A DNA stretch of 53,450 bases from JAEUPI01 sp044222685 (lineage in GTDB: Bacteria; Pseudomonadota; Gammaproteobacteria; Burkholderiales; Burkholderiaceae_C): contig JBGAMU010000018.1 in the NCBI GenBank assembly GCA_044222685.1, positions 1 to 53,450 on the forward strand, read 5' to 3'. Shown here one piece after another: positions 8,824 to 17,509 of the stretch. Made by a program: the position numbers and the translations under genes. Positions within the stretch are counted from its first letter, which is position 1. Every line of letters begins with the position of its first letter. Below the pieces are notes generated by a model. The model ran no database searches. It was not told where the DNA came from and saw nothing but the letters and a program-made list of their open reading frames with translations.

Positions 8824-8839
8824 CTGTACAAACATCCAG
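8824..8839 (+). promoter_or_regulatory. LexA (SOS) box upstream of recA
   Basis: CTGTACAAACATCCAG fits the CTG-N10-CAG pattern recognised by gamma/betaproteobacterial LexA, with the preceding TA also matching the extended consensus. It overlaps the predicted transcription start, where LexA would block RNA polymerase. The 3' half-site is CCAG rather than ACAG, so it is slightly off consensus. Confidence 0.7.
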
Positions 8840-8881
8840 TCGCCCTGCCATAATCCGGCACATCAGAAGGAGATCACCCCC

Positions 8882-9919
<1,038 letters not shown>

Positions 9920-9955
9920 GCCCAGGCACGCCGGCGCGTTGTCGCCTGTTGCTCC

Positions 9956-10426
9956 ATGGCTCTGGCGCGGCGAACACCTCATTCGCTGATGGCGCGCGCG
10001 CTGCAATGGCTGGCCGGCCGTGAGCACAGCCGGCAGGAGCTGCGGGCCAAGCTGCTGCGCTGGAGCGACGATCCCGAGGCGCCATCGCAGGTCGACGCCG
10101 TGCTCGACCAGCTCGCTGCCCGCGGGCGGCTCAGCGAGGCCCGTTTTGTCGAATCACGGGTGCGCGTGCGGGTACCGCGTTTCGGCAACCGGCGTATCGA
10201 ACAAGAGCTGCGCCAGCATGGCTTGTCTGCAGACGCCGCGACCCGCGACGAACTGCGCCGCACCGAGCTGGCGCGTGCGCGCGAGGTCTGGCGCAAGAAG
10301 TACGGCCAGGCAGCCGGCACCCCGGCCGAACGCGCCCGGCAGGCGCGTTTTCTAACAGGGCGAGGATTCTCCAGCGATGTGGTGCGTCAGTTGATCCTGC
10401 ACCCGGACGACCACGAGTCGGCCTGA
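9956..10426 (+). CDS. recX: RecA regulatory protein RecX
   Basis: RecX binds RecA filaments and restrains their activity. The 156-residue, Arg-rich protein has the three-helix repeats of the family: ALQWLAGREHSRQELRAKL near the N-terminus, the central GRLSEARFVESRVRVRV and FGNRRIEQELRQHGL, and the C-terminal ARFLTGRGFSSDVVRQL. Length and position directly after recA fit. A downstream in-frame ATG at 9989 (MARALQWLAG) is an alternative start. Co-transcription with recA is likely, since no promoter or terminator is seen in the 36-base gap. Confidence 0.93.
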   Translation: MALARRTPHSLMARALQWLAGREHSRQELRAKLLRWSDDPEAPSQVDAVLDQLAARGRLSEARFVESRVRVRVPRFGNRRIEQELRQHGLSADAATRDELRRTELARAREVWRKKYGQAAGTPAERARQARFLTGRGFSSDVVRQLILHPDDHESA

Positions 10427-10597
10427 CCCGAGCCTTACCCCAAACAGCGGCGCTGCGGCATTGCCTCGCGAGTGAGCGCGCGTGCCAAAATGCGCCCGCT
10501 TTACCGTGCGGCCGTGATCCGCCCTGCGCCGGCGCACCGGGGGGCAGCATCGGCCGTGGCGTAGGGCGCCCCGACCACCCTCGCCGACAGGCCGACG

Positions 10598-11758
10598 ATG
10601 AAGATCCACGAATACCAAGGCAAGGAGTTGCTGCGCAACTTCGGCGTTCCCGTCCCGCGCGGGCATGCCGCGTTCACCGTGCAGGAGGCGCTGGAAGCGG
10701 CGCAGCGCCTGGGCGGCAAGGTCTGGGTGGTGAAGGCGCAGATCCACGCGGGTGGCCGCGGCAAGGGCGGCGGCGTCAAGCTGGCCCGCTCGCTCGACGA
10801 GCTCAAAGCGCTGGCCGGGCAGATCCTCGGCATGCAGCTGGTGACGCACCAGACCGGCCCCGTCGGTCAGAAGGTGCGCCGGCTGCTGATCGAGGAAGGC
10901 GCCGATATCCAGAAGGAGTACTACGTCGCCGTGCTGACCGACCGGGCCACGCAGAAGGTGGTGCTGATGGGCAGCTCCGAGGGTGGCATGGACATCGAGA
11001 AGGTCGCCCACGACACGCCGGAGAAGATCATCAAGGTCTTCATCGACCCGCTGGCGGGCCTCGGCGACGAGCAGGCCCGACAGATGGCGAAGGGCATCGG
11101 CATCCCCGCGGCCAGCCAGCAGCAGGCCATCGACGTCTTCAAGAAGCTGTATCGCTGCTACATGGATACCGACGCGAGCCTGGCCGAGATCAACCCGCTG
11201 ATCCTAGAAGGCAACGGCCACATCAAGGCGCTGGACGCCAAGTTCAATTTCGACAGCAACGCGCTGTACCGCCACCCCGACATCGTGGCCTATCGCGACC
11301 TCGACGAGGAAGACGCCGCGGAGGTCGAGGCCAGCAAGTTCGACTTGAGCTACATCAGCCTGGACGGCAACATCGGCTGCCTCGTCAACGGCGCCGGCCT
11401 GGCGATGGCGACGATGGACACGATCAAGCTATTCGGCGGCGAGCCGGCCAACTTCCTCGACGTCGGCGGTGGCGCCACCGCCGAGAAGGTGACCGAGGCC
11501 TTCAAGATCATGCTGCGCAACAAGAATGTGCGCGGCATCCTGGTCAACATCTTCGGCGGCATCATGCGCTGCGACACGATCGCCGAGGGCGTGATCGCCG
11601 CCTGCAAGGCCGTCAACCTGGGCGTGCCGCTGGTCGTGCGCATGAAGGGCACCAACGAAGATCTGGGCAAGAAGATGCTCAAGGAGTCGGGCCTTCCAAT
11701 CATCAGCGCCGACACGATGGCCGAGGCCGCCACCCGCATCGTGGCCGCCGTGAAATGA
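10598..11758 (+). CDS. sucC: Succinyl-CoA ligase (ADP-forming), beta subunit
   Basis: SucC is the ATP-grasp subunit of succinyl-CoA synthetase, which makes ATP from succinyl-CoA in the TCA cycle. The 386-residue product begins MKIHEYQGKELLRNFGVPVP, the family signature, and has the ATP-grasp glycine-rich loop HAGGRGKGGGVK and the C-terminal GGGATAEKVTEAF and NIFGGIMRCDTIAEG regions. Length is close to the usual 388. The 171-base gap after recX holds no recognisable gene and only a weak promoter-like stretch; a separate transcript with sucD is likely. Confidence 0.97.
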   Translation: MKIHEYQGKELLRNFGVPVPRGHAAFTVQEALEAAQRLGGKVWVVKAQIHAGGRGKGGGVKLARSLDELKALAGQILGMQLVTHQTGPVGQKVRRLLIEEGADIQKEYYVAVLTDRATQKVVLMGSSEGGMDIEKVAHDTPEKIIKVFIDPLAGLGDEQARQMAKGIGIPAASQQQAIDVFKKLYRCYMDTDASLAEINPLILEGNGHIKALDAKFNFDSNALYRHPDIVAYRDLDEEDAAEVEASKFDLSYISLDGNIGCLVNGAGLAMATMDTIKLFGGEPANFLDVGGGATAEKVTEAFKIMLRNKNVRGILVNIFGGIMRCDTIAEGVIAACKAVNLGVPLVVRMKGTNEDLGKKMLKESGLPIISADTMAEAATRIVAAVK

Positions 11759-11774
11759 CCCGCGGAGAACCAAC

Positions 11775-12668
11775 ATGAGTATTCTGATCAACAAGAACAC
11801 GCGGGTCATCACGCAAGGCATCACCGGCAAGACGGGTCAGTTCCACACCCGCATGTGCCGTGACTACGCCAACGGCAAGGCCTGCTTCGTGGCCGGCGTG
11901 AACCCCAAGAAGGCCGGTGAGGACTTCGAGGGCATTCCTATCTTCGCCAGCGTCAAGGACGCGAAGACGCAGACAGGTGCAACGGTGAGCGTGATCTACG
12001 TGCCGCCGGCCGGTGCCGCCGCCGCCATCTGGGAGGCGGTTGAGGCCGACCTCGACCTGGCCATCTGCATCACCGAGGGCATCCCCATCCGCGACATGCT
12101 CGAGGTGCGCAACCGCATGACCGCCAAGGAGGCTGCTGGCGGCAAGAAGACGCTGCTGCTGGGGCCCAACTGCCCGGGCACCATCACGCCCGAGGAAATC
12201 AAGATCGGCATCATGCCCGGTCACATCCACAAGAAGGGCCGCATCGGCGTGGTCAGCCGCTCGGGCACGCTGACCTACGAGGCGGTGGCGCAACTGACCG
12301 AGATCGGCCTGGGCCAGTCGAGTGCGGTGGGCATCGGCGGCGACCCGATCAACGGCCTCAAGCACATCGACATCATGCGGCTGTTCAACGACGATCCGGA
12401 CACCGACGCCGTGATCATGATCGGCGAGATCGGCGGCCCCGACGAGGCCGAGGCAGCGCGCTGGTGCAAGTCCCACATGAAGAAGCCGGTCGTCGGTTTC
12501 ATCGCCGGCGTGACCGCCCCTCCCGGTAAGCGCATGGGCCATGCCGGTGCGCTGATTTCCGGCGGCGCCGATACGGCCGATGCCAAGCTGGCGATCATGG
12601 AGGAGTGCGGCTTCACTGTGACGCGCAACCCCAGCGAAATGGGGCGTCTGTTGAAGGCCCTGGTCTAG
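11775..12668 (+). CDS. sucD: Succinyl-CoA ligase (ADP-forming), alpha subunit
   Basis: SucD binds CoA and carries the phosphohistidine intermediate of succinyl-CoA synthetase. The 297-residue protein begins with the CoA-binding Rossmann domain (TRVITQGITGKTGQFHT) and has GPNCPGTITPEE, SRSGTLTYEA and the active-site motif MGHAGALISGG with phospho-His near residue 256. It follows sucC after 16 bases with a GGAG ribosome site. A G/C-rich hairpin followed by CTCTTT lies about 45 bases after the stop. Confidence 0.97.
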   Translation: MSILINKNTRVITQGITGKTGQFHTRMCRDYANGKACFVAGVNPKKAGEDFEGIPIFASVKDAKTQTGATVSVIYVPPAGAAAAIWEAVEADLDLAICITEGIPIRDMLEVRNRMTAKEAAGGKKTLLLGPNCPGTITPEEIKIGIMPGHIHKKGRIGVVSRSGTLTYEAVAQLTEIGLGQSSAVGIGGDPINGLKHIDIMRLFNDDPDTDAVIMIGEIGGPDEAEAARWCKSHMKKPVVGFIAGVTAPPGKRMGHAGALISGGADTADAKLAIMEECGFTVTRNPSEMGRLLKALV

Positions 12669-12712
12669 CGCGGCGGTCCCGGCTGGCAGCCGCCGTTCGT
12701 ATTTCTCCGCAC

Positions 12713-12734
12713 CGCGGCTCAGAGCCGCCTCTTT
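12713..12734 (+). terminator. Probable terminator after sucD
   Basis: GCGGCT-CAG-AGCCGC (12714-12728) forms a 6-bp stem with a 3-base loop followed by CTCTTT. The T-run is short, so termination may be partial. It sits between sucD and the first TerC-family gene. Confidence 0.5.
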
Positions 12735-12806
12735 ACACTCCGGGGCGAGGTCCTACAAAGGCGGCCGCATCTAGCTGGGCTGCACACGCACTACAACGGA
12801 GACCCC

Positions 12807-13502
12807 ATGGACTACATGTCGGCCGCCTTCTGGGCTGCACTCGGCTCGATCATCTGGGTCAACATCATCCTGTCCGGCGACAACGCCGTGGTCATCGCGC
12901 TGGCGGCCCGGTCGTTGCCGCCACAGCAGCAGAAGCAGGCCATCTTCTGGGGAAGTGCTGCGGCGATCGTGATGCGGGTGGTACTCACCGTCATTGCCGT
13001 CGAGATGTTGAAATGGCCCTTCCTCAAGATCGTCGGCGCGATCCTCCTCGTCTACATCGGGGTCTCGCTGATGCTGGAGGACGACGACGAGGACGGCGAC
13101 ATCGGCAAGGATGGCGGTGGAATGGTGACCGCCATCCGGACCATCCTCGTCGCCGATCTGGTCATGAGCCTCGACAACGTGCTGGCTGTGGCAGCGGCCG
13201 CCAAGGGCAACGTGCCGCTGCTGGTGATCGGTCTGGCACTCAGCATCCCGTTGATCATCTTCGGCAGCACCCTGCTGCTCAAGGTGATGGAGCGCTTTCC
13301 GATCATCATCGTTGCAGGCGCCGCCTTGCTGGGCTTCCTGGCCGGCGAAATGTTCCTGACCGATCCGGCGCTGGTGGAGCGAGTTGGCGAGCTGCCGCAC
13401 TGGCAGGTCAATGTCGGCGGCGCCATCGGCGCTGCACTGGTCGTGGCGCTCGGCATGCTGCTACAACGTCGGCATGCGCAGCGCAAGGCTTCACGCAAAT
13501 GA
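12807..13502 (+). CDS. TerC-family integral membrane protein (full length)
   Basis: TerC-family proteins are polytopic membrane proteins, several of which export Mn2+ (Alx, MeeF/MeeY). The 231-residue product has about seven membrane segments and both conserved acidic motifs: VNIILSGDNAVVIALAAR (about 18-35) and ADLVMSLDNVLAVAAAA (about 116-132), separated by an acidic hydrophilic loop (DDDEDGD, about 92-98). Length is typical. The start ATG at 12807 is preceded by CGGAGA. Its own 138-base leader shows no riboswitch motif, in contrast with the second copy downstream. Confidence 0.9.
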   Translation: MDYMSAAFWAALGSIIWVNIILSGDNAVVIALAARSLPPQQQKQAIFWGSAAAIVMRVVLTVIAVEMLKWPFLKIVGAILLVYIGVSLMLEDDDEDGDIGKDGGGMVTAIRTILVADLVMSLDNVLAVAAAAKGNVPLLVIGLALSIPLIIFGSTLLLKVMERFPIIIVAGAALLGFLAGEMFLTDPALVERVGELPHWQVNVGGAIGAALVVALGMLLQRRHAQRKASRK

Positions 13503-13523
13503 CGGCAACAAAGACCTCGGCGC

Positions 13524-13553
13524 TTGAAGGGCCGGGCGGACTGTTGCTCTAAT
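13524..13553 (+). promoter_or_regulatory. Candidate promoter for the riboswitch transcript
   Basis: TTGAAG (13524-13529) and TCTAAT (13548-13553) resemble -35 and -10 hexamers with an 18-base spacer. The start would fall near 13560, directly at the 5' edge of the riboswitch aptamer, which is the arrangement expected. Confidence 0.45.
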
Positions 13554-13556
13554 GGG

Positions 13557-13743
13557 TGCAGAAGGGGAGTAGCTCCACCTGAGCTGGTGCCGCGATGGCG
13601 CTGCGCTCAGGTCGCGACGGACCGTCAATACGAAGCCATCCGCTTCCGGTCCGTTGGGCGATACCAACCACTCCATGCCGAGCCAGACCTTCGAGGCGCG
13701 TTCGCCAAGGCGACGGCTTGAGGGTATGGAGCATCGGCTCCAT
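13557..13743 (+). promoter_or_regulatory. yybP-ykoY-type (Mn2+) riboswitch with expression-platform hairpin
   Basis: The leader holds the conserved elements of the yybP-ykoY family: GGGGAGTAGC at 13564-13573, CCGTCAATAC in the middle (13622-13631) and GCCGAGCCAGACCTTC at 13678-13693. GAAGG (13561-13565) can pair with CCTTC (13689-13693) to close the aptamer's basal stem. Downstream, ATGGAGC-ATCG-GCTCCAT (13726-13743) forms a perfect 7-bp hairpin, a candidate expression platform. The family binds Mn2+ and commonly precedes TerC-like exporters, which is what follows here. Assigned by eye from motif recall, not by covariance search. Confidence 0.85.
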
Positions 13744-13804
13744 GGCTTCATGCCCAAGCTCACGCGACGCGCGTCGGGTCCGGCATTGCATGGAGCACGC
13801 TCGC

Positions 13805-14182
13805 ATGGAGACCTTCTCGTCTGCCTGGTTCATGGCCCTCGGGGCCATCATCCTGATCGATCTGGTTCTCGCGGGTGACAACGCAATCGTCATCGCGCTT
13901 GCCGCGCGTCGGCGCAGCGTGCCGATCATGGTCTGGGGCAGTACCGCCGTGCTGCGCTTGATCGACCGCTTCCCGGTCATCGTGTACGCCGGCGCCGGCG
14001 TGCTGGCGTTCACCGCCGCCAAGATGATCGTCGCCGAGCCTTTGCTCGACCACCTGTTCGACCCGCATTGGCCGGTCCGATGGGCCACCTATGCAGGACT
14101 CGTCGCCGCCGTGCTCCTGGCCGGGCATTGGGTGGCTCGCCGCAGCGAACCGATCGCCGCACCGCCATCAGCCGTCCAGTGA
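13805..14182 (+). CDS. Internally deleted TerC-family protein, riboswitch-controlled
   Basis: The 125-residue product starts METFSSAWFMALGAIILIDL and keeps the first acidic motif, LAGDNAIVIALAAR, but then passes directly into RRSVPIMVWGSTAVLRLIDRFP, a segment that belongs near the end of full-length TerC. Against the 231-residue neighbour, residues matching about 36-145 are missing, including the second DN motif and several helices. The frame is intact across the join. Start ATG 13805 has GGAG upstream; ATG 13790 is an alternative. It may be a decaying pseudogene or a minimal protein that needs a partner. Confidence 0.75.
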   Translation: METFSSAWFMALGAIILIDLVLAGDNAIVIALAARRRSVPIMVWGSTAVLRLIDRFPVIVYAGAGVLAFTAAKMIVAEPLLDHLFDPHWPVRWATYAGLVAAVLLAGHWVARRSEPIAAPPSAVQ

Positions 14183-14206
14183 CCCTCTGCACAGAAAGGA
14201 ACCGCC

Positions 14207-14662
14207 ATGGACCAGATCGCCGTCTTCATTGACAACGCTGCCCACGCCCGCCGGATCATCGAGCCGATGTTGCGGCATGACACCGACGACGCCGGCTGGA
14301 TCGTTGTGGCCTGCCCGCCGCGGCTGACGCGGCATGCCGGGCGGTGGGTGTCCCACGCCGGGCGCCAGCAAATGCAGCGCAAGTGGCTGCAGGCCCTTCG
14401 TGAGTCGATCGAGCCGATGTTCGCCCGGCAGGCGCCGGGCAGCGTGCGGTGGCTGCTGGCGAGCGAGGCCCTCGAGCGCATCAGCAGTCGCCTGCGTGCA
14501 CAGCACGGCACCGCGTTGCGGCTGCTGGATGCGCGCGCGCCGCGACTCGGCCGTGCCTGTGAGCCGCTGGCTGCCGACCTGCCCGCCAACGCCGACCAGC
14601 AGTGGCAGGCACGGGTGGCCGTTTCGTCGGGCCTGGCCTTGATGTTGGCGCTCGCCGACTAA
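14207..14662 (+). CDS. Hypothetical protein downstream of the short TerC gene
   Basis: I do not recognise this 151-residue soluble protein. It begins MDQIAVFIDNAAHARRIIEP, resembling the first strand and helix of a nucleotide-binding or universal-stress-like alpha/beta fold, and is rich in Arg, Ala and Leu with a Trp- and Arg-rich middle (GRWVSHAGRQQMQRKW). There is no signal peptide or membrane segment. AAAGGA lies seven bases before the start, and the gene is 24 bases after the short TerC, so it probably belongs to the riboswitch-controlled transcript. Coding character is supported by strong G/C third-position bias. Confidence 0.75.
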   Translation: MDQIAVFIDNAAHARRIIEPMLRHDTDDAGWIVVACPPRLTRHAGRWVSHAGRQQMQRKWLQALRESIEPMFARQAPGSVRWLLASEALERISSRLRAQHGTALRLLDARAPRLGRACEPLAADLPANADQQWQARVAVSSGLALMLALAD

Positions 14663-14689
14663 CCAGGCTGTGCTAAGGTCCCGACGCGC

Positions 14690-15595
14690 TTGCCGCGTCG
14701 TCGGGACCCTCGGTTGTTCTTCAAGTCTCGCCCCTCCGCGATTCAGGGCTCCTCGACTGCGCCTCGCATTGGGCGCTTCCGTCTCGAGCGCCTGATCGGC
14801 CGTGGCGCCGTCGGCGCCGTCTACCTCGCGCAGGATGGGGCGGGCGGCCAGTGGGTCGCATTGAAGACCCTGCCGCTGACTGCCGGAAATGCCAGCGATG
14901 CCCGGGCGGCGCAAGAGCTCTTCCAGCGAGAGACGCGGGCCGTTGGGCTGCTGCGCCACCCCGATATCGTTGCTGTGCTGGATGCCGGGCGTGCCGGCGA
15001 CATCGGTTGGTTGGCGCTCGAGCTGGTGGCCGGCACCGACCTGCGCCGCTACACGCGCCCCGGCCGGCTGCTGCCGGACCGCCTGGTCGTGCGCATCGGG
15101 GTTCGTGTAGCCCGCGCGCTGGCCCACGCCCACGCCCAATCCGTGCTGCATCGAGACGTCAAACCGGGCAACGTGCTGATCGACTGGCCGCACGACATCG
15201 TCAAGCTGGGCGACTTCGGTGTCGCGCGCTGGGCCGACCACGCCCAAACGCAGTCGGGACAGGCCATCGGGTCACCCGACTACATGGCGCCCGAACAACT
15301 GGCCGGCGGCGACATCGGCCCTGCCGCCGACCTGTACGGTCTGGGCGCCACCTTGTACGAGCTGCTGACCGGCCGCCGGCCGCACGTCGCGCCCACGCTG
15401 GGCGCGCTGCTGCGCGCGGTGGCCAACGATCCGGTTGACGACCTGCAGCGGCTTCGCCCGGACTTGCCGCGGAGCTTGGCGCAGCTGGTCATGTCGTCGC
15501 TGGCCAAGCAGGTGTCGCAGCGCCCGGCGAGCGCCGACGCGATGGGCCTGGCACTGGAGCACGCCTACGCATCACCGCCCGTCGATGCGCCGTGA
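14690..15595 (+). CDS. Serine/threonine protein kinase (Hanks type)
   Basis: The 301-residue protein is a complete eukaryotic-like kinase domain without membrane or sensor domains. Motifs in order: glycine loop IGRGAVGAVYLA, catalytic Lys59 in VALKTL, HRDVKPGNVL with Asp156, DFG at 175-177, and GSPDYMAPEQLAGG in the activation segment. The frame opens after the stop of the previous gene and has no ATG near its beginning; TTG 14690 (with AAGG about 12 bases upstream) or TTG 14714 is the probable start, suggesting low expression. It is followed by a PP2C phosphatase and an FHA protein, the usual signalling trio. Confidence 0.92.
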   Translation: MPRRRDPRLFFKSRPSAIQGSSTAPRIGRFRLERLIGRGAVGAVYLAQDGAGGQWVALKTLPLTAGNASDARAAQELFQRETRAVGLLRHPDIVAVLDAGRAGDIGWLALELVAGTDLRRYTRPGRLLPDRLVVRIGVRVARALAHAHAQSVLHRDVKPGNVLIDWPHDIVKLGDFGVARWADHAQTQSGQAIGSPDYMAPEQLAGGDIGPAADLYGLGATLYELLTGRRPHVAPTLGALLRAVANDPVDDLQRLRPDLPRSLAQLVMSSLAKQVSQRPASADAMGLALEHAYASPPVDAP

Positions 15596-15700
15596 GGTCC
15601 CCCACGGCCCACGGAGGCATCCGGCCCAGGCGGCGCACGGTTCCGAGGCACAATCGATGCGAGCCCCTCTCGAACAGCCCGGCCACCCGAACGTTCCAAC

Positions 15701-16486
15701 ATGACCTTCGAGTACTTTCAAGCCGTGGACCCGGGGCGCGCGCGCTCGAACAACGAAGACTCGGTCGAGATCGACCCGGCCAACGCACTGGCGGTGCTGG
15801 CCGACGGCATGGGTGGCTACAACGCCGGCGAAGTGGCCAGCAACATGGCCACCTCGTTCATCAAGACCGAACTCGGACGCTGGTTGCAGGAGGCGACCGG
15901 GCACGCCACCGACACCGAGGTGCGGCGCGCGATGGACATCTGCGTCGACAACGCCAACCGCGCCATCTTCAATGCCGCGAACTCCAACCCGCAGTACGCC
16001 GGCATGGGCACGACGCTGGTGGTGGCGGTCTTTCGCGACAACCGGCTGCTGCTCGGCCACGTGGGCGACTCGCGCGCCTATCGCTGGCGCGCCGGGCGGC
16101 TGAGCCAGATCACCCGCGACCATTCGCTGCTGCAGGAACAGATCGACGCCGGCCTCATCACCGCGGAACAGGCGGCATTCTCTGCGAACAAGAATCTGGT
16201 GACGCGTGCCGTCGGTGTCGAGGACACCGTGCTGCTCGAGACGCATCTGCACGAGGTGCTGCCGGGCGACGTGTACCTGATGTGCTCGGACGGTCTGTCG
16301 GACATGGTCGACGATGCCGGCATCGCGCAGTTGCTGCAAGCCCACGACTCGATCGATTCTGCGGGCCCTGCGCTGGTGGAAGCCGCCAACGAGGCAGGCG
16401 GAAAGGATAATATCTCGCTGATTCTGGTTCGCGCAGCCGGAGGGCCGGGGATCACCGGGCGTTCCTGGTGGCCGTTCCGCCGCTGA
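15701..16486 (+). CDS. PP2C-family serine/threonine phosphatase
   Basis: The 261-residue product is a stand-alone PPM/PP2C metal-dependent phosphatase, probably reversing the neighbouring kinase. The manganese-binding motifs are all present: SNNEDSVEI, LADGMGGYNAGE (Asp35), GDSRAYRW, the SDGLSDMV motif, and KDNISLILV near the C-terminus. Length matches bacterial Stp1/PrpC enzymes. The start ATG at 15701 lies 105 bases after the kinase stop. The FHA gene follows after 57 bases. The last 15 residues are Trp/Arg-rich and follow the catalytic core. Confidence 0.95.
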   Translation: MTFEYFQAVDPGRARSNNEDSVEIDPANALAVLADGMGGYNAGEVASNMATSFIKTELGRWLQEATGHATDTEVRRAMDICVDNANRAIFNAANSNPQYAGMGTTLVVAVFRDNRLLLGHVGDSRAYRWRAGRLSQITRDHSLLQEQIDAGLITAEQAAFSANKNLVTRAVGVEDTVLLETHLHEVLPGDVYLMCSDGLSDMVDDAGIAQLLQAHDSIDSAGPALVEAANEAGGKDNISLILVRAAGGPGITGRSWWPFRR

Positions 16487-16543
16487 AGTCACGGCATGCC
16501 GGGCACCACGGCCCGCCGACAACAGGTAGAGGATGAGCAGAGC

Positions 16544-17236
16544 ATGGGCAAGCTGGTGGTGTCGCTCGATGGTGTGGTCATCAAGGAAGTCCAGATCATC
16601 AAGGACAAGACCACGCTGGGGCGCCGGCCGTACAACGACATCGTGATCGACAACCTCGCGGTGAGCGGCGAGCACGCGGTGCTGCAGATGGTGGGCGCGG
16701 ATGTCTTCATCGAGGACCTGAACAGCACCAACGGCACGTACATCAACGGCAAGGCCGTCAAGAAACAGCTGCTCGCCCACAACGACACCGTCGAGATCGG
16801 CAAGTACAAGATCAAGTACCTGGTCGACGAAGGCAGCGACTACGAGAAGACGATGATCATGCGGCCGGGCGCGGCTGCGCCGGCGGCCAGCGGCACTGCC
16901 GCGCCGGCGCCCGGCTTCTCGAGCACCTCGGGCATGGGCAGCAACTCGGCGTTCGGTGCGTTGGGTCCACAGGGCAATCCGGCGTCGATCAAGGTGCTCA
17001 ACGGCGCCGCAGCCGGGCGCGAGGTGGCGTTGACCAAGGTCGTCACGACCGTCGGCAAACCGGGCGTGCAGGTGGCTTCGATTACCAAGCGGCCGGGCGG
17101 CTACGTGATCGCCCATGTCGAGGGCAGCCATCGACCGGCCATCAACGGCACGCCGCTGTCGGGTGATTCGGTGCATCTGAAGAACGGCGACGTGATCGAA
17201 CTCGCCGGCACGCAGATGCAATTCATCCAGAGCTGA
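16544..17236 (+). CDS. FHA-domain protein (two FHA-like domains)
   Basis: FHA domains bind phosphothreonine, so this is a likely substrate or reader for the adjacent kinase. The 230-residue protein has a classical N-terminal FHA domain with LGRRPYNDIVIDNLAVSGEH and LNSTNGTYING, a flexible Ala/Pro/Ser/Gly linker (about residues 108-142, following DYEKTMIMRPG), and a second, degenerate FHA domain (about 145-230, with GSHRPAINGTPL). A Thr in the EKTMIM segment before the linker resembles the phosphorylated Thr of GarA-like proteins. The ATG at 16544 fits the domain start; an upstream in-frame ATG at 16496 is less likely. Confidence 0.92.
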   Translation: MGKLVVSLDGVVIKEVQIIKDKTTLGRRPYNDIVIDNLAVSGEHAVLQMVGADVFIEDLNSTNGTYINGKAVKKQLLAHNDTVEIGKYKIKYLVDEGSDYEKTMIMRPGAAAPAASGTAAPAPGFSSTSGMGSNSAFGALGPQGNPASIKVLNGAAAGREVALTKVVTTVGKPGVQVASITKRPGGYVIAHVEGSHRPAINGTPLSGDSVHLKNGDVIELAGTQMQFIQS

Positions 17237-17292
17237 TCCGACGGGTCGGCCGGTTCGTCCTTCGCCCGCACAAGATACCGCTGCATGGGCGC

Positions 17293-17308
17293 TGTGATGC
17301 AAATCACA
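17293..17308 (+). promoter_or_regulatory. Symmetric CRP-type binding site
   Basis: TGTGATGCAAATCACA matches the CRP consensus TGTGA-N6-TCACA with both half-sites perfect. It lies in the 273-base gap between the FHA gene and the cyclic-nucleotide phosphodiesterase gene, 202 bases before the latter's start codon. The rest of the gap shows no gene and no clear core promoter. Confidence 0.75.
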
Positions 17309-17509
17309 TGGGTGAATGCCGAGCGTCGCATGCGTCCGTCGACGAAGCGCGAACGCCAACAACCTGCCTTGCATCGAACCGCGCGGCGCCTCAGGATGCG
17401 CTAGCGACGCGCCGGTCAAAGTCGGGGTGTCCATGCGTCCGCGGTGGACTCACCCGGTCGTCCGATTCCACCGAAGCCCCAAGGCGGCGCGCTCAGTCAG
17501 CTCAGCAAC

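Noticed and set aside
12669..12806. Possible riboswitch before the first TerC gene
   Set aside because: The conserved yybP-ykoY elements (GGGGAGTAGC and GAxACCTT-type segments) are absent; only a terminator-like hairpin is seen.
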